Source of the DNA: Streptomyces phaeolivaceus
GTDB taxonomy: Bacteria > Actinomycetota > Actinomycetes > Streptomycetales > Streptomycetaceae
Length of the DNA: 64,000 nt
Assembly: GCF_009184865.1 (NCBI RefSeq)
Contig: NZ_CP045096.1
Coordinates: forward strand, 1,240,001-1,304,000
Direction of reading: 5' to 3'
The notes beneath the pieces were generated by a model. It made no database searches. It saw nothing but the letters and a program-made list of their open reading frames with translations, and was not told the origin of the DNA. The position numbers and the translations under genes are program-made. Position 1 is the stretch's first letter. Each line of letters begins with the position of its first letter. Of the stretch, positions 17,796-27,980 are shown piece after piece.

Positions 17796-18785
17796 TCACT
17801 CATGCGCCACCACAGCCACAGGCACCCCCGCATGATGAAGCACCGCGTGCACGACCGGTCCGATGTGCGCCCCCACCGGCGAATGCCGAATCCGCCGTCC
17901 GACGACCAGCAGGGAGGCGTCCCCGGACGCCTCCAGCAGATGCTCCGCCGCCTTGCCCCGGCGTGACTCCTCCACCACCTCCACGCCCGGAAACTCCCGC
18001 CGCCACGGCACCAGCACCTCCCGCAGGGTCCCGGCCTCCACCTGTCCGACGTCCGCGTCGAGATCGGCCTCCAGACCGGGCCGTTCCCGGAGGCCGGAGT
18101 GCGGCGGGGGACGCCAGTCGTGGAGGATCCGCAACGATGCCGTCCGCGCCACCGCCGCCTCGAACGCGAACCGGATCAGCGTGTGATCCGGCTGCACGGT
18201 GTCCAGCCCGAGCACGACGGGCCGGAACGGCCCCCCGACACCCGGATCCCCGGCCGGTCCCGGCGCGTGCTCGTCCCCGGCCGGCCCCGGTATGTGTTCG
18301 TCCGCGGCCTGCTCCCCGGCCCGGACGAGGACGACCGGCCGCTCGGTGTGCGCGACCACGTGCATGCCCACGGAGCCCAGCAGAAACCCGGCGAGGCCGC
18401 TCAGCCCCCGGGAACCGAGAACCAGCAGTTCCCCGCCGTGCGCCACCCCCACGAGTTCCTCGCTCGCCCGGCCCGTCAGCTGCTCCACACGCACGTCGAC
18501 GCCGGAGTGCCGCAGCCGAATCCCGTCGGCCGCGTCCCTCAGCACCTTCCCGACGCCCGTGTCACCCCACGCGCTGCGCCCCACGGCGTCCGGGATCTCC
18601 ACCACCGTGGGCGGACCCGTGCCCGGCCCCAGCACCGGCTCCCGCCCCATCGGCTCGGGCACCGGCTCCCAGACGTTGACCAACCGCAGCGGCAGCGCGC
18701 GGAGGCGGGCCTCCCGGGCCGCCCACTCGGCGGCGGCCAGGCTCTCGCGCGAACCGTCGATGCCCACGGTGACGGTGCGGAACAT
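17796..18785 (-). CDS. Universal stress protein, two UspA domains
   Basis: A 329-residue tandem universal stress protein. The first domain (residues ~1-150) starts TVTVGIDGSRESLAAAEWA and ends with a good ATP-binding signature GSRGLSGLAGFLLGSV (G-x2-G-x9-GS). The second domain (~185-329) has a weakened signature (GRRIRHSPVGAHIGPV), so only the first is likely to bind ATP. Double Usp proteins in actinobacteria act in hypoxia and stress responses. Start at ATG 18785. The 102-bp gap to the VWA gene upstream holds nothing recognisable. Confidence 0.9.
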   Translation of the reverse strand: MFRTVTVGIDGSRESLAAAEWAAREARLRALPLRLVNVWEPVPEPMGREPVLGPGTGPPTVVEIPDAVGRSAWGDTGVGKVLRDAADGIRLRHSGVDVRVEQLTGRASEELVGVAHGGELLVLGSRGLSGLAGFLLGSVGMHVVAHTERPVVLVRAGEQAADEHIPGPAGDEHAPGPAGDPGVGGPFRPVVLGLDTVQPDHTLIRFAFEAAVARTASLRILHDWRPPPHSGLRERPGLEADLDADVGQVEAGTLREVLVPWRREFPGVEVVEESRRGKAAEHLLEASGDASLLVVGRRIRHSPVGAHIGPVVHAVLHHAGVPVAVVAHE

Positions 18786-18888
18786 GGGCGCACCTCCTGA
18801 CGTCGAGGTCTGTTTCCAGCATCGCCGCAGGGCGGCCGATCCGCAGGGCCGGGAGTCGGACCATGGCGGGAATCGGCTCCGTCGCGCG

Positions 18889-20336
18889 TCACACCGGCAG
18901 CAGGCGCGTCACCAGCTCCCCGAGCCGCCGTGCGTTCCGGCAGGCGTGCATGTCGACGATCTCGGCGTAGACATGGGCGGCGGAGTCCCCCGTCCCCCAC
19001 TGCTCCGGCGACTCGGGGTTCAGCCAGTGGACGCGGCGGGCGCGGGCCACGATCCGTCCCAGGGCCGCCCCGTTGGGATCGAAGCCGTTGGTGCGGGCGT
19101 CCCCGAGGACGATCACCGACGTGCGGGGGCCCACGGCGTCGAGGTGACGCTCGGCGAACTCCCCGAGCGCGGCCCCGTAGTCACTGCTGCCGTGCCAGCC
19201 GGAGACCGCCGCCTCGGTGGCGATCCGGCGGGCGAGTTCGGCGGGGTCGGCCTCACCGTTGGTGACCAGGCCGGTTACCTCGTCGACGCGGTTGACGAAC
19301 GCGTACACCCGCACCTTGCTGAACTGGTCCCGCATCGCCTGCACCAGGAGCATCGTGAAGTGGGCGAACCCGGCGACCGAGCCGGACACATCGCAGAGCA
19401 GCACGATCTCCGGGCGGGCGGGCCGGTGCCGCCGGTAGACGGGGCGCAGCGGCACCCCTCCCGTGGACAGCGAGCGCCGGAGCGTACGCCGGATGTCGAT
19501 CTGGCCGCGCGCCGCCCGACGCCGCCGGGCGGCCAGCCGGGTCGCGAGCTTTCGGGCCAACGGCTGGACGGTACGGCGGAGTTCGACGAGCTGTTCCCGG
19601 CTCGCGATCAGGAAGTCGACCTGGTCCGCGCCGGGCGCGATGCCCCGCGCGGCGATCATCTCCGCTCCCCGGCGCTCGGCGACCCGTCGCCGCGCCTCGG
19701 TACGCACCCGGTTCCGGAACTCCTCGATACGGCGCCTGACTTCGTCGGCGTCCAGCCGATCCGTGAACCCACCCGCGCCGAGTCTCGAACCACCACCGGC
19801 CCCGGCCTCCCGCGCGTCCGCCAGAATCCGTGCCAACAGCGTCTGCGGCCGGAGGCGGTCCAGCGTCTGATGGGCGGACCAGCCGTCCGAGCCGGGGGAG
19901 CCGTAACGGCCGAGGAGGTCCACGGCCTCGGCCGCGAGCCGGCCGAGCGCGACCGTGTCGTTCGCGGCCAGCGCCTCGGCGAGCCGGTCGCGCAGTTCGT
20001 CCCGGTCCCCGGCCGAGGCCCCCCGCGCGCCCGTCAACTCCCCCACGCCGAGCGGGAAGTACAGCTCGAAGGCGGTGTCGAACACGGCACGCTGCCGGTC
20101 GGCGCGCAGCAGCGCCGCCGCGAGCCCTTCCCGGATCCGCTCCCGGTCGGCGAGGCCCAGCACCTCCAGCACGGCCGCCGCGTCCACGGTCTCACCGGGC
20201 CCGATCCGTATCCCGTGGCCGCGCAACGCCCGTACGAACGCGGTCAGCCGGTCGGCCAGCGGCGAGCCCGAACCCGTACGCACGTCAGTCACGTCAGTCA
20301 CGTCAGTCACGTCACGCGCATCACCAGCCCCGGTGT

Positions 20337-20340
<4 letters not shown>
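18889..20340 (-). CDS. VWA domain (CoxE-like) protein
   Basis: A 483-residue CoxE-type VWA protein. The C-terminal VWA domain carries an intact MIDAS start EIVLLCDVSGSVAGFA (DxSxS), preceded by a helical CoxE region with basic motifs. Together with the upstream MoxR ATPase it forms the common MoxR-VWA pair, which acts as a chaperone-like system for metal insertion or complex maturation. GTG 20340 overlaps the MoxR stop (GTGA), which decides the start. The N-terminus contains a VTD tandem repeat encoded by a 9-bp DNA repeat. It has no signal peptide, so it is cytoplasmic. Confidence 0.88.
20282..20314. repeat. 9-bp tandem repeat inside the VWA gene start
   Basis: ACGTCAGTC is repeated 3.7 times and encodes (VTD)n on the minus strand, about ten residues after the GTG start. 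In-frame copy-number change would alter the N-terminus without a frameshift. Confidence 0.85.
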
Positions 20341-21293
<953 letters not shown>

Positions 21294-21393
21294 GTGCCCT
21301 CCCCATGGCCCTGTGTGCGAGGCCGGTCCCCGACAACCACCGACAAGTTACCAAGCGGTCGCTTTGACTGTCGCCGGCTTCACGCTTCACACT

Positions 21394-22050
21394 TCACGCC
21401 CCCACGACCAGCCGCTCCACCAGATCCCCCCACCCGCGCTCCAGCCGTTCGAGGGACATCCCCCGCCGCTCCACCAGGTGGTCGACGAGGCCGATGTCCA
21501 GATACCCCAGCAGGGTCTGCGCCAGCAGTTCGAGGTCGCCCGTCGCCCCCGCGCGGCGCAGCAGCATGCACAGATGGCCCAGGCGGAGCTGGGTCGCGGG
21601 GCTGGTGTGGCGCCGGGAGAGGTCCGCGCGGGCGGCGAGGTAGAGATCGCGGTGGCCGTACTCGTGGCGGATGACGGCGGCGCCGAAGGCCCGGAGCCGC
21701 TCGACGGGCGGCGCGTCGGGGCCGAGGGGCGGCGGGCCGCTCAGGAACGCGGCCTGGAGCTCCCGCTCCTGGTGGTCGAGGAGCGCGACCATGAGCCCGA
21801 AGCGGTCGCCGAACCGCCGGAAGACTGTGCCCTTGCCCACTTCGGCGGCGGTCGCCACGGCCTCCATGGTCAGATTCGCGGCCCCGCAGTCCGCCGCGAG
21901 CCGGGCGGCGACCTCCAGCAGCCGGGTGCGGTTGCGGGCCGCGTCCGCGCGCAGTCGTGGCTGGTCGGAGGCGGTCGGGGCGAGGTTCAGCAGTCCGTCG
22001 AGGGGGTCGGGTTCCTGAGGCGCCGGGAAGGGCGGCAGCGACTCTTTCAT
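21394..22050 (-). CDS. TetR family transcriptional regulator
   Basis: A 218-residue TetR protein. The HTH is at residues ~38-85 (RTRLLEVAARLAADCGAANLTMEAVATAAEVGKGTVFRRFGDR), followed by a ligand-binding helical domain. Start at ATG 22050 gives the normal length; the frame is open upstream through the operator region and is not coding. It is divergent from an NADPH-dependent FMN reductase, and two palindromic operators lie between them, so it most likely represses both genes. The inducer is unknown. Confidence 0.9.
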   Translation of the reverse strand: MKESLPPFPAPQEPDPLDGLLNLAPTASDQPRLRADAARNRTRLLEVAARLAADCGAANLTMEAVATAAEVGKGTVFRRFGDRFGLMVALLDHQERELQAAFLSGPPPLGPDAPPVERLRAFGAAVIRHEYGHRDLYLAARADLSRRHTSPATQLRLGHLCMLLRRAGATGDLELLAQTLLGYLDIGLVDHLVERRGMSLERLERGWGDLVERLVVGA

Positions 22051-22080
22051 GAAGGGAGCGTAACGCTCACCACAGACAAG

Positions 22081-22129
22081 TGGACCCCGGTCCGGATAGG
22101 TGCTACAAATTTCAACGGACCCCGGTCCG
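22081..22129 (+). promoter_or_regulatory. Twin TetR operators over the FMN reductase promoter
   Basis: GGACCCCGGTCC occurs twice, at 22082-22093 and 22117-22128; the second has C/G flanks that extend the palindrome to 14 bp. The centres are 35 bp apart. A reasonable -35/-10 pair (TGGACC 22081-22086, 17-bp spacer, TACAAA 22104-22109) for the FMN reductase lies between and over them. The arrangement fits repression by the divergent TetR protein. Confidence 0.7.
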
Positions 22130-22201
22130 CTTAGCTGTCCCCACTGGACCCGGGCCTGAACAGTCTTTCCCCACGTGCACATCCTTGCTAGGAGTCAGCT
22201 C

Positions 22202-22762
22202 ATGTCCGTACGCATCCTCGCGCTCGTCGGCAGCCTGCGCGCCGGTTCGCACAACCGTCAGCTCGCCGAGGCCGCCGTGAAGCACGCCCCCGAGGGCGTC
22301 GAGATCGAGCTGTACGAGGGTCTGGCCGAGGTCCCGTTCTACAACGAGGACATCGACAACGAGGCCGCCCTCCCGGCCACCGCCGCCCGGCTGCGCGAGA
22401 CCGCCGGCCAGGCCGACGGCTTCCTGCTCTTCTCCCCCGAGTACAACGGCACCATCCCGGCCGTCCTGAAGAACGCCATCGACTGGCTGTCCCGCCCGTA
22501 CGGCGCCGGTTCCTTCACCGGCAAGCCGGCCGCCGTGGTCGGCACCGCGTTCGGCCAGTTCGGCGGTGTGTGGGCGCAGGACGAGACCCGCAAGGCCGTC
22601 GGCATCGCCGGCGCCACGGTCCTGGAGGACGCCAAGCTCTCCATCCCCGGCTCCGTCGTCCGCTTCGCCGAGACCCACCCGGCCGACGACGCCGAGGTCG
22701 TCACCGGTCTGACCCAGGTCCTGAAGCAGCTGACCTCCCAGGCGGGCACCGCCGCCGCCTGA
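22202..22762 (+). CDS. NADPH-dependent FMN reductase / quinone reductase
   Basis: A 186-residue flavodoxin-like NAD(P)H:FMN oxidoreductase. LVGSLRAGSHNRQL near the N-terminus binds the FMN phosphate, and LLFSPEYNGTIPAVLKNAIDWLSRP is the family signature. Such enzymes reduce FMN, quinones or azo compounds and are often induced by electrophiles through a TetR regulator. ATG 22202 follows a good ribosome site (AGGAG, about 22189-22193). Single gene with a strong terminator downstream. Confidence 0.92.
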   Translation: MSVRILALVGSLRAGSHNRQLAEAAVKHAPEGVEIELYEGLAEVPFYNEDIDNEAALPATAARLRETAGQADGFLLFSPEYNGTIPAVLKNAIDWLSRPYGAGSFTGKPAAVVGTAFGQFGGVWAQDETRKAVGIAGATVLEDAKLSIPGSVVRFAETHPADDAEVVTGLTQVLKQLTSQAGTAAA

Positions 22763-22783
22763 TCCGGCCCTCAGCCGTGTCTC

Positions 22784-22816
22784 GCCGGGTCCCGGGCCAC
22801 ATGCCCGGGGCCCGGC
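22784..22816. terminator. Strong bidirectional hairpin terminator
   Basis: 14-bp arms GCCGGGTCCCGGGC (22784-22797) and GCCCGGGGCCCGGC (22803-22816), with one wobble pair and a 5-nt loop, sit between the convergent FMN reductase and YbaK genes. Confidence 0.75.
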
Positions 22817-22838
22817 GTCGACGTTCCGGGGCCGCCGC

Positions 22839-23399
22839 TCAGGCGGTGCCCCCCAGCCCCTCCACCACCACGGCGTTCGGCAGCTCCGCGAACGCCTTCC
22901 CCGGCACCAGCAGCTTGCCGCGCCGCCGTCCGCTGCCGACCAGGACGTACGGCAGGTCGACGACGGCCGAGTCCACCAGGACCGGCCACGACGCGGGCAG
23001 CCCCACGGGCGTGATGCCGCCGTACTCCATCCCGGTCTCGCCGACGGCGGTGTCCATCGACGCGAACGAGGCCTTGCGGGCGCCGACCCGGCGGCGGACC
23101 ACGCCGTTGACGTCGACGCGGGTGGTGGAGAGCACGACACACGCCGCCAGACTCGACTCACCGCCCCGCTTGCCCGCGACGACCACGCAGTTCGCGGACC
23201 GTTCGAGCAGCTCCTGCCCGTAGTGCTGGACGAAGACGGCCGTGTCCGCCCAGGCCGGGTCCGTCTCGACGTAGAGGATCTGATCGGCGGGCACGCTGCC
23301 GGACCAGTCGCGTACGGCGTCGGCGACCGGGCCGACGAGGTCGTCGAGGCAGTCGGGGGCGGGGGTGGCGTGGTCGAAGTCTCCGATGGGTGCGCGCAT
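22839..23399 (-). CDS. YbaK/EbsC family protein (aminoacyl-tRNA deacylase fold)
   Basis: A 186-residue YbaK/ProX-type protein. The central part (VVVAGKRGGESSLAACVVLSTTRVDVNGVVRRRVGARKASFASMD) has the conserved Lys of the deacylase fold, and TGMEYGGITPVGLP is a typical active-site loop. YbaK proteins hydrolyse mischarged Cys- or Ala-tRNA in trans; the specificity here is not determinable. ATG 23399 is preferred; a nearby in-frame GTG at 23408 is an alternative. Confidence 0.85.
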   Translation of the reverse strand: MRAPIGDFDHATPAPDCLDDLVGPVADAVRDWSGSVPADQILYVETDPAWADTAVFVQHYGQELLERSANCVVVAGKRGGESSLAACVVLSTTRVDVNGVVRRRVGARKASFASMDTAVGETGMEYGGITPVGLPASWPVLVDSAVVDLPYVLVGSGRRRGKLLVPGKAFAELPNAVVVEGLGGTA

Positions 23400-23443
23400 G
23401 GGCCGCACGGTAACAAAGGCCCGGGGAGGGCCGGTTCGGTGTC

Positions 23444-24019
23444 TCAGTGCCGCACGGGAGGCACCGACACCGTCAGCACCAGCTCCGTCGGTACGTCCCC
23501 CCGATTCGCGTACTCGTGGGCCGCGTTGGCCTCGAAGGTGACGCTCGCGCCGGCCGGGACGCGGTACTCGGTGCCCTCCACGGTGAGGGTCAGCTCGCCC
23601 GCCGTGACATGCGCGATCTCGACGGTGCCCACGGGGTGCGGGTCCGACCCGCTGCCCTCCCCCGGCATCAGCAGCCAGTTCCACATCTCCAGCGGGCCGG
23701 GCGCCTCCGTACCGGCCAGCAGCTTGCTGTAGCTGCCCGCCTCGGTGTGCCACAGCCGGACAACCTGCTCGGCGGGGACGATCCGGACCTTGGGCCCCTG
23801 CTCGTAGTCGAGGAGCGTGGTGATGCTGACGCCGAGCGCGTCACCGATCTTGACGACCGTGCCGATACTGGGGTTGGTGCGGGCCTGCTCGATCTGGATG
23901 AGCATGCCCCGGCTGACTCCGGCACGGGCCGCGAGCGTGTCCAGGGTGAACCCCCGCTCGGTGCGCCAGCGCTTCACGTTCCGCGCCAGGGACTGGGTCA
24001 GCAGGTCGAGATCCGACAC
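23444..24019 (-). CDS. XRE-type HTH regulator with C-terminal cupin
   Basis: A 191-residue two-domain regulator. Residues ~8-65 are a Cro/CI-type HTH (WRTERGFTLDTLAARAGVSRGMLIQIEQARTNPSIGTVVKI), and residues ~105-185 are a cupin beta-barrel (HPVGTVEIAHVTAGELTLTVEGTEYRVPAGASVTF). This family senses small molecules and usually regulates a nearby transporter or catabolic gene. The start is GTG 24019 preceded by GGACGGA. Probable targets are the flanking YbaK or the upstream acyltransferase, but the sequence gives no proof. Confidence 0.88.
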   Translation of the reverse strand: MSDLDLLTQSLARNVKRWRTERGFTLDTLAARAGVSRGMLIQIEQARTNPSIGTVVKIGDALGVSITTLLDYEQGPKVRIVPAEQVVRLWHTEAGSYSKLLAGTEAPGPLEMWNWLLMPGEGSGSDPHPVGTVEIAHVTAGELTLTVEGTEYRVPAGASVTFEANAAHEYANRGDVPTELVLTVSVPPVRH

Positions 24020-24097
24020 ATTCCGTCCAATATTCTCAATGGCAGAGTTCAGTGCGATGCACCAGGAGCACCCACTCTACTGGGCGGCGCCCGGCTC

Positions 24098-24844
24098 TCA
24101 GGCGGACTCCCCCGCCCCCTCCGCGTCCCACTCGGCGAGCGCCAGCAGCTGCTCCGGCGTGACCCCGTCGGGGATGGGCACGGGCGCGGGCGTCCGGATC
24201 GGCGGCTGCCAGCCCTCCACCGGGTCCCACCGGCGTACGACCCGCGCGGGTGCTCCGGCGACCACCGAGTGGTCCGGTACCACCCCGCGCACGACCGCTC
24301 CGGCGGCGACCACCACGTTCCGCCCGATCCGCGCCCCCGGCAGGATCACCGCGCCGGTGCCGATCCAGCATCCGGGGCCGATCGACACCGGGTCCATCCG
24401 GGGCCACTGCTTGCCGATCGGCTCGTGCGGATCGTCGTAGGAGTGGTTCGTGGACGTCACATAGACATACGGCCCGAAGTAGCAGTCGCTGCCGATGGTG
24501 ACGGCGGTGTCGGCGATGACATGGCTGCCGCGTCCGAGGACGACGCCGTCGCCGATGCGCAGGATCGGTTCCGCGCCGAGGTCGAGGTCGGGCATCAGCC
24601 CGGCGGTCAGCGTGACCTGCTCGCCGATGATGCAGTGGGAGCCCAGCCGGATCCACGGCTCGCCGAAGACCGTGCCGAGCGGGAAGGCCAGTCTGGTACC
24701 GGTTCCCATCGCGCCGAACCGGAAGCGGCCGGGCCGCTCGGCGGTCACGGACCCCGTGCGCCGCAGCCACGCCCAGCCCGCGTGGACGGCCCGCTGCACT
24801 AGGCGGCTCCGCCAGGACGAGAACGTGTTCTTGCTCTTCGGCAC
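24098..24844 (-). CDS. Left-handed beta-helix acyltransferase
   Basis: A 248-residue hexapeptide-repeat acyltransferase. The repeat core (IGDGVVLGRGSHVIADTAVTIGSDCYFGPYVYVTSTNHSYDDP..., IGPGCWIGTGAVILPGARIGRNVVVAAGAVVRGVVPDHSVVAGAPARVVRR, given here in pieces) is typical of O-acetyltransferases, with NHSYDD near the probable active-site His. The start is uncertain: GTG 24844 (MPKSKNTFSS..., as in homologues I remember) is chosen over ATG 24877, which would add 11 residues and lacks a ribosome site. Acceptor unknown. It ends 78 bp upstream of the XRE-cupin gene on the same strand. Confidence 0.8.
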   Translation of the reverse strand: MPKSKNTFSSWRSRLVQRAVHAGWAWLRRTGSVTAERPGRFRFGAMGTGTRLAFPLGTVFGEPWIRLGSHCIIGEQVTLTAGLMPDLDLGAEPILRIGDGVVLGRGSHVIADTAVTIGSDCYFGPYVYVTSTNHSYDDPHEPIGKQWPRMDPVSIGPGCWIGTGAVILPGARIGRNVVVAAGAVVRGVVPDHSVVAGAPARVVRRWDPVEGWQPPIRTPAPVPIPDGVTPEQLLALAEWDAEGAGESA

Positions 24845-24974
24845 CCGCTCACCGTACTCACCGGGCGGCACACCCATGACGTCGTACGGCTGTGATCTTC
24901 ACCCCACGCGAGGCCCGCGCCATGGCTTACGGTGCGGGTGAGCACTGATCTTCATCCAGCATCTGGAGGCGGCG

Positions 24975-25517
24975 ATGAACCGGCAGCGGGCCCTGATCAC
25001 GACGTTCGGCGGCAGGAAGCCGGACGTGGAGGAGGCGGCGTTCGTCTCCCCCACGTCGGTGGTGATCGGCGACGTGACGCTGCGGCCGGGGTCGAGCGTC
25101 TGGTACGGGGCGGTGCTGCGGGCCGAGTTCGAGCCGATCGTGATCGGCGTGGACGCCAACGTCCAGGACAACTGCACGCTGCATGTCGACCCCGGGTTCC
25201 CGGTCTCGATCGGTGAGCGGGTGTCGATCGGGCACAACGCGGTGGTGCACGGGGCGACCGTCGAGGACGACTGTCTGATCGGGATGGGCGCGACCGTGCT
25301 GAACGGCGCGGTGATCGGCGCGGGGTCGCTGGTGGCCGCCCAGGCGCTGGTGCCGCAGGGTATGCGGGTGCCGCCCGGGTCGCTGGTGGCGGGGGTGCCG
25401 GCGAAGGTGAAGCGGCCCCTCACCGACGAGGAGCGGGAGCTGGTGACCTTGAACGGGACGCACTACACGGAGTTGGCCGTGGCGCACCGGGCGGCGCAGG
25501 AGGAGTACGGCGCGTAG
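24975..25517 (+). CDS. Gamma-class carbonic anhydrase family protein
   Basis: A 180-residue left-handed beta-helix protein of the gamma carbonic anhydrase/PaaY/YrdA type. Three potential zinc histidines are in NCTLHVD and IGHNAVVHG, and the repeat continues to a C-terminal helix. Members are carbonic anhydrases or ferripyochelin-binding-like proteins; activity cannot be judged. ATG 24975 follows a GGAGG ribosome site by 5 bp. It is divergent from the acyltransferase, and the starts are about 130 bp apart. Confidence 0.92.
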   Translation: MNRQRALITTFGGRKPDVEEAAFVSPTSVVIGDVTLRPGSSVWYGAVLRAEFEPIVIGVDANVQDNCTLHVDPGFPVSIGERVSIGHNAVVHGATVEDDCLIGMGATVLNGAVIGAGSLVAAQALVPQGMRVPPGSLVAGVPAKVKRPLTDEERELVTLNGTHYTELAVAHRAAQEEYGA

Positions 25518-25532
25518 CGGTCCGCAGGCCGT

Positions 25533-25567
25533 GTGCGGCTGATCGCGCCCACGCGGCGGAGCCGCAC
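25533..25567. terminator. Hairpin terminator between convergent genes
   Basis: Arms GTGCGGCT (25533-25540) and AGCCGCAC (25560-25567) are perfectly complementary and lie 15 bp after the carbonic anhydrase stop and before the DedA 3' end. A partial copy of the dispersed GC-rich repeat follows (about 25575-25590). Confidence 0.55.
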
Positions 25568-25598
25568 GTCGATACGGCCCCGCGCCCCTTGACCGGCC

Positions 25599-26249
25599 CT
25601 AGTCCCCGGCGGTGACCAGGTACCCCTCCGCCACCTCCGCCTTTTCCGCCGCCTTCTTCGCCTTGCGCTTGATCACCAGCATCGAGGTGACGCCGATCAG
25701 GACCGCCAGGACCAGGCCCAGCCAGGAGAAGCGCTTGAGCCATGCCTCGGCGACGACACCGACGTAGTAGATGACGGCGGTGGTGCCGCCGGCCCAGAGG
25801 ATGCCGCCGAGGACGTTGGCGACGGCGAAGCGCCAGTAAGGCATCTGCAGGACGCCGGCGAGGGGCCCGGCGAAGATGCGCAGCAGGGCGATGAAGCGGC
25901 CGAAGAAGACGGCCCACATGCCCCAGCGGTCGAAGGAGCGCTCGGCGACGGCGATGTTGCTCTCGCTGAAGTGCTTGGGGAACCTTCGGCTGAGCTTGGC
26001 CAGCAGGGGGCGCCCGCCCTTGCGGCCGATGGCGTAGCCGATGGAGTCACCGATGATCGCGCCGGCGGTGGCGCAGGCGCCGAGGACCACCGGGTCGATC
26101 TCGCCGTGCTGGGAGGCGAGCAGCGCGGAGGAGACCAGGATGATCTCGCCCGGCAGCGGGATGCCCAGGCTCTCCAGGCCGATGACCAGCCCCACCAGCA
26201 GATAGATGGCGAGCGGAGGCACTGTTTCGAGCCACTCCTGGACGTGCAA
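25599..26249 (-). CDS. DedA family membrane protein
   Basis: A 216-residue integral membrane protein. The DedA hallmarks are clear: LPGEIILV near residue 33, and the amphipathic block FFGRFIALLRIFAGPLAGVLQMPYWRF around residue 110. DedA proteins are proton-dependent lipid scramblases/transporters needed for membrane lipid recycling. The start is the rare codon TTG 26249, supported by a GGGAGGAA ribosome site 6-7 bp upstream. The C-terminus is Lys/Ala-rich. Monocistronic by spacing; about 140 bp separate it from the esterase stop. Confidence 0.9.
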   Translation of the reverse strand: MHVQEWLETVPPLAIYLLVGLVIGLESLGIPLPGEIILVSSALLASQHGEIDPVVLGACATAGAIIGDSIGYAIGRKGGRPLLAKLSRRFPKHFSESNIAVAERSFDRWGMWAVFFGRFIALLRIFAGPLAGVLQMPYWRFAVANVLGGILWAGGTTAVIYYVGVVAEAWLKRFSWLGLVLAVLIGVTSMLVIKRKAKKAAEKAEVAEGYLVTAGD

Positions 26250-26387
26250 AGCCGGTTCCTCCCGTGTAACGGAGCAAGTAGCGGATCAAGGGTGAGGGTC
26301 CCGCGCGCTGCCGCGGTGTCCGGCGCGCGCCCACGACGGGGCGCGCGCCGGGGCATCCTACCCGCTTACTTCGACGGCGACGGAGTC

Positions 26388-27980
26388 CTACGGGTTGTCC
26401 CACAGGTCGCATCGGTGCTCACCGTGCACGGTCGTGCTCAGCACGTTGCCGCCCTCGCCGGCGGTCCGGAGGGTGAGGACCTCGCCGCCCCCGGCCGGGA
26501 TCGCGGGCTGACCGGCCGACCGGGGCACCCCGTCCCGGACGAAGGAACCCCAGTAGTCGGTCATCTGCCGGGAGAGCCGTCGCTGCTCGGCGTCGAGCGG
26601 CGACTCCAGTCCGAAGTGACGGAAGAGGTACTGCACCTCGTTGACATGGGTCGCGCCGAAGTCGAAGTCGGTGCCCAGGGCGCGGAGCGAGGCGAAGGGC
26701 GGGGAGGTGCGGTCGGCGAACTCGTACGCGTACACCGGGCCGCGTCCGGCGAGGGTCCGGTTCAGCCGCAGCGCGGAGCAGGCGAAGAGCTGGTCGCCCT
26801 GGGCGGTGGCGTAGGCGAGGGTGGGCGAGGCGTGGGCGGAGAGCGGGTAGCGGTCGAGGGCGCGGTCGCCGAACTCGGTGCGCATGACGACCGGGTAGCG
26901 CTCGGCGGTGAGCGGGGCGCCGGAGCCGTCGAAGCGGCCGAAGGCGAAGAGGCGGCCCTCGTCCTGGTTGGCGCCGTTGAGGACGGGCACCCCGGCCGCC
27001 GCGCCCTCGGCGTACGCCCTGGCCGGCTGTACGGGCAGGAACGCGCCGCCGACGACGGGGCCCCAGTTCAGCCCGGCCTGGGCGGCGAGGATCTCCTCGG
27101 CCGGTCTGGCGCGCAGACAGGCCGTGTCCGCGCAGTCCAGCCTGGCGAGGAAGGTCCTTCCCTGGGCCGTCGCCGCCTCATGGGTGCGGGCCGCGCAGTC
27201 GCCGTACGCGCCGCTCTGCACGATCCCGGCCCGGAACAGGCCCTTCCCGGTCGGTGAGGCCAGCTGGGTGCAGACCGACCGGCCGCCCGCGGACTCGCCG
27301 GCGACGGTGACCCGGCCCGGATCGCCGCCGAAGCGGCCGATGTTGGCCCGGACCCAGCGGAGGGCGGCCTGCTGGTCGAGCATCCCGAAGTTGCCGGAGA
27401 CACCGTCCCGCGACTCGGCGTCGAGGTCGGCCGTGGCGAGGAAACCCATGGCGCCGAGGCGGTAGTTGACGGTCACGACGACCGTGCCGGTACGGCGGGC
27501 GAAGGCGTCCGGCACGACGTCCTCACCGGCACCGGCGGTCAGCCCGCCGCCGTGCAGCCAGACCATGACCGGCCGGCGGTCGCCGCCCCTCGGGGCGTAC
27601 ACGTTCAGGTCCAGACAGTCCTCGGTGTGGGCCGGTTGCTCGTAGCCGGGGTCCCAACTCGCGGTCTGCGCGCATCTGTCGCCGAACTCACGGGCCTCCC
27701 GCACCCCTTGCCAGGGGCGGACGGGCCGGGGCTCGGTCCAGCGGAGGTCTCCGACGGGCGGCTGGGCGTAGGGGATGCCGAGGAACTGCCGTCCCTCGGC
27801 GGTGGTTTCGCCGCGGACCCAGCCGGAGCCGGTGCGGACGAGGGGCGGGGGCGGGGACTCCGCCCGCGCCGGCGCGGGGGTGAGCAGGGCGGCGGCGAGG
27901 GCGGCGGCCAGGGCTGTCACCGCCGCGCCCAGCCGTCTGGGACGCGGGGCGGCCGATCGCCGGGACACGGTTGCTGACAT
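26388..27980 (-). CDS. Secreted type-B carboxylesterase
   Basis: A 530-residue alpha/beta hydrolase. A signal peptide with twin arginines (PRPRRLGAAVTALAAALAAALLTPAPARA) precedes the mature domain; the type-B signature EDCLDLNVYAP is near residue 130, and the nucleophile is in VTVAGESAGGRSV (GxSxG). It is exported, so it likely acts on extracellular esters or carbamates. ATG 27980 has a GGAGTGACG ribosome site upstream. The 180-bp region downstream of the thioesterase contains its promoter, but no box is obvious. Confidence 0.92.
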   Translation of the reverse strand: MSATVSRRSAAPRPRRLGAAVTALAAALAAALLTPAPARAESPPPPLVRTGSGWVRGETTAEGRQFLGIPYAQPPVGDLRWTEPRPVRPWQGVREAREFGDRCAQTASWDPGYEQPAHTEDCLDLNVYAPRGGDRRPVMVWLHGGGLTAGAGEDVVPDAFARRTGTVVVTVNYRLGAMGFLATADLDAESRDGVSGNFGMLDQQAALRWVRANIGRFGGDPGRVTVAGESAGGRSVCTQLASPTGKGLFRAGIVQSGAYGDCAARTHEAATAQGRTFLARLDCADTACLRARPAEEILAAQAGLNWGPVVGGAFLPVQPARAYAEGAAAGVPVLNGANQDEGRLFAFGRFDGSGAPLTAERYPVVMRTEFGDRALDRYPLSAHASPTLAYATAQGDQLFACSALRLNRTLAGRGPVYAYEFADRTSPPFASLRALGTDFDFGATHVNEVQYLFRHFGLESPLDAEQRRLSRQMTDYWGSFVRDGVPRSAGQPAIPAGGGEVLTLRTAGEGGNVLSTTVHGEHRCDLWDNP

